Assembly: GCA_028711355.1 (NCBI GenBank)
Contig: JAQTSL010000267.1
Span: forward strand, 1 to 5,003
Length of the DNA: 5,003 bases
Direction: 5' to 3'
DNA from: Rhodoferax sp.
Lineage (GTDB): Bacteria > Pseudomonadota > Gammaproteobacteria > Burkholderiales > Burkholderiaceae_C
Below the pieces are notes generated by a model, which ran no database searches, had not been told where the DNA came from, and saw nothing but the letters and a program-made list of their open reading frames with translations. The position numbers were made by a program, and so were the translations under genes. Within the stretch, counting starts at the first letter, position 1, and each line of letters opens with the position of its first letter. Positions 1 to 4,465 of this stretch are shown one piece after another.

Positions 1-479
1 ACAGCTTGGATGAAGGCGTTGCCGGCACCGCGGTGACCAGCATGAGCCTGGCCTACGAAGGCGGCCCCTTGGCTGCTCAATTCGGCTACCAGACTGAAGA
101 CGGTGCTGCGCCCCTCAGCTCAGTCAATTACACAGTTTTGGCCGCAAGCTACAACTTTGGTGTTGCAACGGGCAAGTTCACTTATGGCAAGACCGGCAAT
201 AAGGGCGGTGTCAGTGGTGCCGACGCGACCGAATGGGAAATTGGTGCTGACTTCCCGGTGAGTGCGGCTTTGACCCTGTCTGCTGGCTACGCCAAGTCGG
301 ATGACAATGCGACTGCTGGTAGCGCATCCCGCAAGGGCTATGGTATTGGCGCTGCTTATACCTTGTCCAAGCGCACATTCCTGTATGGTGGTCTGACTCA
401 TGCCAGCACTGACAACCCCGGTGCAGCCGCAGATCCTTCGACAGATGTCTACGCTATCGGTATTCAACACAAGTTCTAA
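1..479 (+). CDS. Gram-negative porin, C-terminal part (5' end outside window)
   Basis: This is the C-terminal half of an outer-membrane beta-barrel porin, a trimeric channel for passive diffusion of small hydrophilic or anionic solutes. The frame (codons from position 3) is open at the left edge, so roughly 159 residues of a protein usually 330-370 long are visible. The sequence shows alternating amphipathic strands rich in Gly, Ala, Tyr and Thr, for example LAYEGGPLAAQFGYQ and ASYNFGVATGKFTYGK. It also has the motif YTLSKRTFLYGG, typical of betaproteobacterial porins near the C-terminus, and ends in a terminal Phe (IGIQHKF), the signal read by the BAM complex. The stop is TAA at 477-479. It is a paralogue of the next gene, which has the matching YNLSKRTWVGVNYG segment. 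Family assignment is strong; substrate specificity cannot be read from this fragment. Confidence 0.9.
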   Translation, partial: SLDEGVAGTAVTSMSLAYEGGPLAAQFGYQTEDGAAPLSSVNYTVLAASYNFGVATGKFTYGKTGNKGGVSGADATEWEIGADFPVSAALTLSAGYAKSDDNATAGSASRKGYGIGAAYTLSKRTFLYGGLTHASTDNPGAAADPSTDVYAIGIQHKF

Positions 480-520
480 AGAACAGTTGGCCGGGTCCTC
501 CGGCTTCTGGGTGTTGTAAT

Positions 521-547
521 AAAAAGCCGCCTTCGGGCGGCTTTTTT
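521..547 (+). terminator. Rho-independent terminator of the first porin
   Basis: The stem GCCGCC (526-531) pairs with GGCGGC (536-541) around a TTCG tetraloop closed by C-G, the very stable UUCG class. It is preceded by AAAAA (521-525) and followed by six T (542-547). It lies about 42 bases after the porin stop. Because A and T tracts flank both sides it could also act on the opposite strand. A smaller hairpin without a T-tract, GCCGG/CCGGC (490-504, loop 495-499), lies between the stop codon and this terminator. Confidence 0.92.
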
Positions 548-560
548 GCGCCCACCTGGC

Positions 561-658
561 GCAGATGTTTCAATTTGTTGCAAGCCTGCCACGAATGCTG
601 GTAAGGAGTGAATTTTTTGGTGCATAAATGTCCGCGCTTGTGCGGCATCTGTTTCAAT
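561..658 (+). promoter_or_regulatory. Possible OmpR-like sites upstream of the second porin
   Basis: The 9-mer TGTTTCAAT occurs at 566-574 and again at 650-658. On the opposite strand each reads ATTGAAACA, and the first extends to TTGAAACATCTGC. This resembles the TTTTGAAACATCT core of the well-known OmpR site upstream of E. coli ompC. Porin genes are classic OmpR targets, so the position is sensible, but sequence similarity alone is weak evidence and betaproteobacterial OmpR-type specificity may differ. A 7-bp hairpin with a one-base bulge (ATG/CAT plus CCGC/GCGG, 628-648) lies between them. I do not see a convincing sigma70 -35/-10 pair here; the best -10-like hexamer is CATAAA at 623-628. 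Confidence 0.25.
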
Positions 659-697
659 CGTGCCTAGCTTCCTGAATAAGGAGGTTGGCCCGGGGTT

Positions 698-712
698 CTG
701 AAACGCTTTCAG
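698..712 (+). repeat. Inverted repeat in the leader of the second porin
   Basis: CTGAAA (698-703) and TTTCAG (707-712) form a perfect 6-bp inverted repeat around CGC. It lies 37 bases before the porin start codon and could be an operator half-site pair or an mRNA leader hairpin. The core GAAAC/GTTTC-like content recalls the two upstream repeats, but nothing decides between these roles. Confidence 0.4.
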
Positions 713-749
713 TTCCGGAGCCCTTTGTTTAACCTTGGAGATACTTCAC

Positions 750-1694
750 ATGAAAAAATCATTAGTTGCATTGGCCGTATTGGCCGCATCAGGCGCCGTG
801 ATGGCCCAATCGTCGGTGACCATCGGCGGCAAAGTGTTCGTCGGGTTGGTGAAAATGTCAGATTCATCGACCAAAGTGTATGACCCGGGCAATACCGCTG
901 GTAGTCGCGTATTCTTCCGTGGCACGGAAGACCTAGGTGGTGGCCTGAAGGCCAATTTTGCCCTGGAAGAGCGCTTCAACTCCGATAATGGCACTACCGG
1001 CAGCACAGTGCGTCGTTTCCATGCTTATTCCACCGTGGGTTTGGCTGGTGGTTTTGGCGCGGTCAACTTCGGCCGCCAATACACCGCTGGTTTTACGGCT
1101 GTGAACAACGCTGTTGACCCGTTCGGCGGTGACACCGTGGCTGCCTTGCGTAACATCGGCATGACCACCAAGAACGTTCGTGTTGACAATTCGATTCGTT
1201 ATGACGGCGCATTTGGTGGTGTGAAGTTGGCAGCATCTTGGGCAACGGATGAAGGTGAACCTATTGTTGCTGGTGGAGCAGACGTGCCTTTTGTGACCAA
1301 TCCGGTCAGCTTGGCTTTGACATACGCTGGTGGTCCCGTGGCCGCTGGCATCACCTATGAAAAGGGCGGCAATGACAGCAAAGAAACGCAACTGTTCGGT
1401 TCTTATGACTTTGGTGTCGCAAAAGCCTCCTTGGGTTTTGCCACCTACGATACCGTAGCGAATGTCAACACCAAGAGCTGGCTGCTTGCTGCCACTGCTC
1501 CGGTTGGCTCTGGTTTGCTCAAGGCGGGTTATGCCCGTTCCGAGACAGCCGGTCTTCTGACGAACGCCAAGTTTGGTCTGGGTTATCAGTACAACCTGAG
1601 CAAACGCACTTGGGTTGGTGTCAACTACGGCAAAGACAGCGAAGTGGCCGTCAACGGTTCTGGCATCGATTTTGTTTTGTCTCACAGTTTCTAA
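750..1694 (+). CDS. Gram-negative porin (Porin_4/OmpC-like), complete
   Basis: A complete outer-membrane porin of 314 residues, slightly short for the family, forming a diffusion channel for small solutes. The start is ATG at 750, not an upstream alternative: it gives a clean Sec signal peptide (MKKSLVALAVLAASGAVMA, residues 1-19, cleavage before QSSVT) and has GGAG at 737-740 nine bases upstream. Family hallmarks follow: VTIGGKVFVGL as the first strand, SRVFFRGTEDLGGGLKANF (residues 52-70), a segment with LAGGFGAVNFGRQYT (98-112) leading to the constriction loop, and YNLSKRTWVGVNYGK (281-295) near the end. The terminal residue is Phe (VLSHSF), the BAM recognition signal. It sits head-to-tail with a paralogous porin and has its own leader and terminator, so it is probably transcribed separately. 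Substrate is unknown. Confidence 0.95.
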   Translation: MKKSLVALAVLAASGAVMAQSSVTIGGKVFVGLVKMSDSSTKVYDPGNTAGSRVFFRGTEDLGGGLKANFALEERFNSDNGTTGSTVRRFHAYSTVGLAGGFGAVNFGRQYTAGFTAVNNAVDPFGGDTVAALRNIGMTTKNVRVDNSIRYDGAFGGVKLAASWATDEGEPIVAGGADVPFVTNPVSLALTYAGGPVAAGITYEKGGNDSKETQLFGSYDFGVAKASLGFATYDTVANVNTKSWLLAATAPVGSGLLKAGYARSETAGLLTNAKFGLGYQYNLSKRTWVGVNYGKDSEVAVNGSGIDFVLSHSF

Positions 1695-1731
1695 TCCAAC
1701 GCTGGCGCACGCCAGTTGATGGTTAAAGTCT

Positions 1732-1767
1732 AAAACCCCCGCCTGGGCAACTTGGCGGGGGTTTTTT
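1732..1767 (+). terminator. Rho-independent terminator of the second porin
   Basis: CCCCCGCC (1736-1743) pairs with GGCGGGGG (1754-1761) around a 10-base loop, with AAAA before and TTTTTT (1762-1767) after. It lies about 40 bases after the porin stop. A second inverted repeat between the stop and the terminator, CTGGCG/CGCCAG (1702-1715), has only a two-base centre (effectively a TGGC-GCAC-GCCA hairpin). Confidence 0.93.
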
Positions 1768-1769
1768 AT

Positions 1770-1840
1770 GTGCGCCCAGCATGGGCGCACTCCCGGAGGT
1801 GCAAGTCCCGCTGCAAGCTGGTCACAGCGAGTCAATGGAA
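1770..1840 (+). mobile_element. Probable 5' fragment of a bacterial group II intron
   Basis: The stretch starts with GTGCG, the group II intron 5' consensus. It begins with a perfect 9-bp hairpin: GTGCGCCCA (1770-1778), GCA, TGGGCGCAC (1782-1790). It then has GGAGGTGCAAGTCC (1796-1809), which resembles the conserved early domain I segment of many bacterial group II introns (GAGGGTGAAAGTCC or GGTGCAAGTCC types). It starts two bases after the T-tract of an intrinsic terminator, the preferred target site of class C group II introns. No domain V, no reverse transcriptase frame and no 3' end are visible, so this would be a truncated, non-functional remnant. The right boundary is uncertain; a dispersed repeat begins at 1848. 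The identification rests on remembered consensus sequences, not on a covariance-model search. Confidence 0.55.
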
Positions 1841-1847
1841 AAATGGG

Positions 1848-1866
1848 ACGCTACCCTTAAATCCTT
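1848..1866. repeat. 19-bp dispersed repeat, copy 1
   Basis: ACGCTACCCTTAAATCCTT occurs here and identically at 2058-2076, both in the same orientation and 210 bases apart. The bases just before it are G-rich in both copies (TGGG here, GGGGGAA in the other). It marks the left edge of the repeat-rich zone that follows the intron-like fragment. Confidence 0.85.
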
Positions 1867-1889
1867 GAACACTGGGGTAATTGGGGGGC

Positions 1890-1911
1890 AATTGGGGTCA
1901 GAATCCAATTA
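1890..1911. repeat. 22-bp near-palindromic repeat, copy 1
   Basis: The sequence begins AATTGGGGTCAG and ends ATCCAATTA; its ends AATTGG and CCAATT are inverted repeats. A second copy at 2782-2803 matches 21 of 22 bases (A at 1903 is T at 2795) in the same orientation. A partial extra copy of its left end (AATTGGGG, 1879-1886) precedes it. The two full copies bracket the toxin-antitoxin operon. Such short repeats are often scattered between genes of betaproteobacteria. Read on the - strand, this copy supplies the TAA stop of the 64-codon frame at 1909-2103. Confidence 0.85.
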
Positions 1912-2034
1912 GTTCTGATGATCATCCAGCGGGGCCGTTGGCGCTGGTTGCCCACTTGACAAATGTGGCAGGCGCTCGTGCAACATCCATTCCACCGCAT
2001 CGGCCTGTAGCGCGTCACGTCGGCGTTTGAGCGC

Positions 2035-2058
2035 GGGAAAAGGGGGAAAAGGGGGAAA
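2035..2058. repeat. Short G-rich tandem repeat
   Basis: GGG is followed by two perfect copies of the 9-mer AAAAGGGGG (2038-2046 and 2047-2055) and a third partial AAA. It abuts the second copy of the 19-bp repeat. Only three G-runs are present, one short of a canonical intramolecular G-quadruplex. Confidence 0.8.
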
Positions 2059-2076
2059 CGCTACCCTTAAATCCTT
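2058..2076. repeat. 19-bp dispersed repeat, copy 2
   Basis: This copy is identical over ACGCTACCCTTAAATCCTT to 1848-1866. It lies 30 bases downstream (in - strand terms) of the antitoxin stop codon. A small inverted repeat GCGCA/TGCGC (2083-2097) sits between the antitoxin gene and this repeat, but has no T-tract on the - strand, so I do not call a terminator. Confidence 0.85.
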
Positions 2077-2106
2077 ATTGAAGCGCAAAGCATGCGCAGA
2101 CACCCA

Positions 2107-2412
2107 TTACGCATGGGCCACCTGCGCCACCAGCTTCACGCCAAGTGCGCTGCACACACGGGCAATGGTGTCAAAGCGGGGTTGTGCGTTGGGGCGCAGC
2201 GCTTTGTAGAGGGCTTCGCGTCCAATACCGCTGGCTTTGGCAATCTCGGTCATACCGCGAACACGGGCAATATCGCCCAGTGCGGCGGCCAGCAAGGCGG
2301 GGTCGTTTTCTTCCAGCACGATCGTCAGGTACTCTGCAATCGCCTCATCGTCAGGCAGGTACTTGGCCATATCAAAATCTGGCAAGGCAGTGGCGTTTAT
2401 TTTTTTGGTCAT
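2107..2412 (-). CDS. Type II antitoxin, HigA-like HTH addiction-module antidote
   Basis: A 101-residue antitoxin that should bind and neutralise the toxin encoded just upstream and repress the shared promoter. Its sequence fits the addiction-module antidote family (HigA-like, TIGR02684 type). An N-terminal segment FDMAKYLPDDEAIAEYLTIV (residues 13-32) comes first, then NDPALLAAALGDIARVRGM (36-54). A helix-turn-helix, TEIAKASGIGREALYKAL, covers residues 55-72, and the tail PRFDTIARVCSALGVKL (78-94) is typical. Length is normal for the family. The start ATG at 2412 overlaps the toxin stop as ATGA. A good ribosome site AAGGAG (2426-2421) lies eight bases upstream inside the toxin gene, so translation is probably coupled. 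The gene order, toxin first, is that of HigBA-type modules. No truncation is apparent. Confidence 0.92.
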   Translation of the reverse strand: MTKKINATALPDFDMAKYLPDDEAIAEYLTIVLEENDPALLAAALGDIARVRGMTEIAKASGIGREALYKALRPNAQPRFDTIARVCSALGVKLVAQVAHA

Positions 2413-2714
2413 TTGTCAGACTCCTTAAGGTTTTTAGACAAGGCAACAGCCGCTTTGATGTCGGCCTGCTGGGTGGATTTGTTGCCGCCACCCAGCATCA
2501 CAATCAAGACGTCGCCCTGCTGCACGTAATACATGCGCCAGCCGGGGCCGAAAAATTCGCGCATTTCCCACACACCATCGTCCACAGGCTTGACGTCGCC
2601 CAGGTTGCCGAGCGTCGCTTTACGCAGCCGGGTAGCCAATCGGCGTTGCGTCATTCGATCTTTGATGCCATCTAGCCATGCGGTGAACTCGGGTAGGAGT
2701 TTGACAGTAAACAT
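2409..2714 (-). CDS. Type II toxin, RelE/ParE superfamily (HigB-like killer protein)
   Basis: A 101-residue toxin of the RelE/ParE superfamily, of the short addiction-module killer type (TIGR02683/Gp49-like). Relatives usually block translation by cleaving mRNA at the ribosome; the exact activity here is inferred. Motifs in order: an N-terminal helix region with FTAWLDGIKDRMTQRRLATRL (10-30), the core VWEMREFFGPGWRMYYV (48-64), and LGGGNKSTQQADIKAA (74-89), matching the family pattern E-R-x-x-x-GPGxR-x-Y followed by GGxKsTQxxDI. The length is full. The start ATG at 2714 was chosen because it gives the family's standard N-terminus. There is no clear Shine-Dalgarno sequence before it, which is notable. 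It is co-transcribed with the antitoxin (four-base overlap) from a promoter with a palindromic operator at 2721-2739. Confidence 0.92.
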   Translation of the reverse strand: MFTVKLLPEFTAWLDGIKDRMTQRRLATRLRKATLGNLGDVKPVDDGVWEMREFFGPGWRMYYVQQGDVLIVMLGGGNKSTQQADIKAAVALSKNLKESDK

Positions 2715-2720
2715 GAGCTG

Positions 2721-2739
2721 ATTGTATTCGATCGAATAC
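2721..2739 (-). promoter_or_regulatory. Toxin-antitoxin promoter with palindromic operator
   Basis: GTATTCGATCGAATAC (2724-2739) is a perfect 16-bp palindrome ending 9 bases before the toxin start codon. Overlapping it on the - strand is TACAAT (2726-2721), a five-of-six match to the -10 hexamer. No good -35 hexamer appears 16-18 bases upstream. The HTH antitoxin, alone or with the toxin, is the likely ligand, as in other type II modules. From this -10, transcription would start near 2714, at or next to the toxin ATG. Confidence 0.7.
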
Positions 2740-2781
2740 TAATAAGCCCTGATGGCCACCCAAATTCCCTCACTTGCGGAT

Positions 2782-2803
2782 AATTGGGGTCAGATTCCAA
2801 TTA
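2782..2803. repeat. 22-bp near-palindromic repeat, copy 2
   Basis: This copy matches 1890-1911 at 21 of 22 positions, in the same orientation. Here the inverted ends extend to TAATTGG/CCAATTA (2781-2803). It lies 23 bases beyond the stop codon of the acyl-CoA synthetase and 67 bases upstream of the toxin start, forming the right-hand boundary of the toxin-antitoxin cassette. No T-tract follows it on the - strand, so it is not an obvious intrinsic terminator of the synthetase gene. Confidence 0.85.
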
Positions 2804-2826
2804 ATTAAGACGGGCAGCCACGCGCA

Positions 2827-4353
2827 TCAGACTGGTGGCGCGCACAACCCCGCGCGCAGCACCGTCTTTAAGATCTTGCCGTAATTGTTTTTGGGCAGGG
2901 TCTCGACAAAACGGTAGCTCTTGGGGCGCTTGAAACGGGCGATGTGCTGCAGGCACAGGTCGTCCAGCGCCGGTGCCGTCACATCGGTGCCAACCACAAA
3001 CGCCACCACCACCTCGCCCCACTGCGCGTCCATCTGGCCCACCACCGACACCTCGCGCACGCCCGGATGCAACAGCAGCACTTCTTCTACTTCACGCGGA
3101 TAGATGTTGGAGCCGCCGCTGATGATGACGTCCTTGGAGCGGTCCTTGAGCGTCAAAAAACCGTTGGCATCCAGCGCGCCGACGTCGCCGGTCCACAGCC
3201 AGCCGTCTTGCAAGGCCTTGGCGGTCGCCTCCGGGTTGCGCCAATACCCCGCCATCACCGGATCGCCGCGCACCACCACCTCGCCAGCCTGGCCAACTGG
3301 CAGATCTGCACCACGCTGGTCCACCACGCGCACTTGCACCTGGGTCTGCGCGTGCCCGACCGAAGCCAGTCGTTCCAGCCACTGGGGATGGTTGGCATCC
3401 ATCAACTGCTGGCGCGGCAGCACGGTAATGGTCATTGGCGATTCGCCCTGACCGTAAATCTGCACAAAGCGCGGTCCCATCACCTGGAGTGCGGTCTGGA
3501 TGTCACGCGCGTACATTGGCCCGCCGCCATAGACGATGGTTTTGAACCCCGCCACTGGCGCCGCGTGCCCCTGAACGTACGCCACCAACCGGTTGACCAT
3601 GGTCGGCGCGGCAAACAGGCACAGCTTGCCAACGCTTTGCGACAGCGCCACCAGCTCGGCCGGGTCAAACCCGCTGCTGACCGGCACCACATGGCGCGCC
3701 GCCTTAGCCACAAAAGCAAAGTTGTACAACCCGGCGCCATGCGACATTGGCGCGGCATAAACGATGGCGTCGTCGCTGCTGACCGCGTCAACATCGCTGA
3801 AGTAACACGCTGTCATGGCCCACAGGTTGCGGTGCGTCTGCATCACGCCCTTGGGTCGGCCGGTGGTACCCGAGGTGTAAAACAGCCAAGCCAGGTCGTC
3901 GCCGTCGCGCTGGACTGGCTCGGTAGCGGTAGCGCCGAGCAAGGCGTCGTAAGCCGGTGTGCCTGGCGTAAAGGTGGCGCGCAGCGACGCCGCGTTGGCC
4001 AGCACCGGCTGCAACGCAGGCGCCAAATCGGCCGTGACAAACAGCACACTGGCCTGCGCATCGTCCAGGATGAAGGCGACCTCTTTCGGGTGCAGTTTGG
4101 CGTTGATCGGTACCACCACGCCGCCCAGCCACCAGGTGGCGTACAGCAGCTCCAGGTAGCTGATGTGGTTGGTCATGACCAGCGCCACCCGCTCGCCCGG
4201 CTGCAACGACAGCGTTTGCCGCAACGACTGCGCCAAGCACGCGGCGCGCTGGGCCAGCGTGCGGTAGTCCGATACCACCTGGTCGCCCAGCAACACGGCG
4301 GCTCGATCGGGTTGACAGCGCGCGGCGCGCACCAACAGTTGTGCCAGATTCAC
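2827..4353 (-). CDS. AMP-dependent acyl-CoA synthetase (class I adenylate-forming)
   Basis: A complete 508-residue acyl-CoA ligase. The family activates a carboxylic acid with ATP to an acyl-AMP, then transfers it to CoA. Core motifs are intact: the phosphate-binding loop YTSGTTGRPKG (159-169), APMSHGAG (201-208), the adenine-site YGQGES (300-305), TGD (388-390), the hinge region DRSKDVIISGGSNIYP (404-419), and the C-terminal PKNNYGKILK with catalytic Lys493. No signal peptide or membrane segment is apparent, so it is cytosolic. The start is GTG at 4353, supported by AGGAG at 4365-4361 with a seven-base spacer. The substrate is not determined; medium- or long-chain fatty acids or aromatic acids are all possible, and the YGQGESPMTIT segment is shared by several subgroups. 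It is divergent from hemG and unrelated to the downstream toxin-antitoxin operon. Confidence 0.93.
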   Translation of the reverse strand: MNLAQLLVRAARCQPDRAAVLLGDQVVSDYRTLAQRAACLAQSLRQTLSLQPGERVALVMTNHISYLELLYATWWLGGVVVPINAKLHPKEVAFILDDAQASVLFVTADLAPALQPVLANAASLRATFTPGTPAYDALLGATATEPVQRDGDDLAWLFYTSGTTGRPKGVMQTHRNLWAMTACYFSDVDAVSSDDAIVYAAPMSHGAGLYNFAFVAKAARHVVPVSSGFDPAELVALSQSVGKLCLFAAPTMVNRLVAYVQGHAAPVAGFKTIVYGGGPMYARDIQTALQVMGPRFVQIYGQGESPMTITVLPRQQLMDANHPQWLERLASVGHAQTQVQVRVVDQRGADLPVGQAGEVVVRGDPVMAGYWRNPEATAKALQDGWLWTGDVGALDANGFLTLKDRSKDVIISGGSNIYPREVEEVLLLHPGVREVSVVGQMDAQWGEVVVAFVVGTDVTAPALDDLCLQHIARFKRPKSYRFVETLPKNNYGKILKTVLRAGLCAPPV

Positions 4354-4465
4354 AAAAATACTCCTGCGGTAGAAGAAAAAGCCCGGGCCAGGCGAAAATA
4401 GCCGCCAATGCTAAGCGCATTGTCCACGCTTGGCCGGCACCCCCAAAGTACACCCAGAGCACGCC
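4354..4465. promoter_or_regulatory. Divergent intergenic region with an inverted repeat
   Basis: This 112-base gap must hold the promoters of both divergent genes. The clearest structure is CAATGC (4406-4411), TAAGC, GCATTG (4417-4422), a perfect 6-bp inverted repeat with a 5-base spacer, which could be a regulator site. On the - strand TATTTT (4400-4395) is a possible weak -10 for the synthetase, with TGGACA too far upstream at a 20-base spacer. On the + strand TTGTCC (4420-4425) resembles a -35 but lacks a good -10 partner. Promoter positions are therefore not resolved. Confidence 0.35.

Larger units (their letters stand above)
1909..2103 (-). pseudogene. Unrecognised 64-codon frame, probably a gene remnant
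   Basis: I do not recognise this frame. It would start at GTG (2103), three bases after the antitoxin stop, and end in TAA inside the 22-bp repeat. The first part (about residues 1-23) is encoded by the 19-bp repeat and the AAAAGGGGG tandem, giving AFPPFPPFP, which looks like translated repeat DNA. The later part, ALKRRRDALQADAVEWMLHERLPHL, has a plausible helical composition and may be the tail of a lost gene. The position could suggest a third gene of the toxin-antitoxin operon, but there is no clear ribosome binding site and the repeat-derived N-terminus argues against it. The 412-base stretch 1695-2106 holds no other credible gene. Confidence 0.3.

Noticed and set aside
933..1835. Long - strand open frame (300 codons) antisense to the second porin
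   Set aside because: It lies over a porin with a signal peptide, barrel motifs and terminal Phe. The antisense product shows no recognisable domain, and the frame runs through the terminator and the intron-like fragment.
2035..2058. G-quadruplex
   Set aside because: Only three runs of three or more G occur close together; a canonical intramolecular quadruplex needs four.
2083..2097. Terminator after the antitoxin gene
   Set aside because: GCGCA/TGCGC is only a 5-bp stem and no T-tract follows on the - strand.
2092..2675. + strand frames of 145 and 176 codons over the toxin-antitoxin operon
   Set aside because: They are shadows of the two - strand genes, which match known families, overlap by ATGA and have a good ribosome site for the antitoxin.
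1848..2803. Insertion sequence or CRISPR array
   Set aside because: No transposase gene, no long terminal inverted repeats, and the repeats are too few and irregularly spaced for a CRISPR array.
2944..4401. Long + strand open frame (485 codons) antisense to the acyl-CoA synthetase
   Set aside because: It is a GC-bias shadow: His-, Arg- and Gln-rich low-complexity protein without motifs, opposite an enzyme with every core motif intact.
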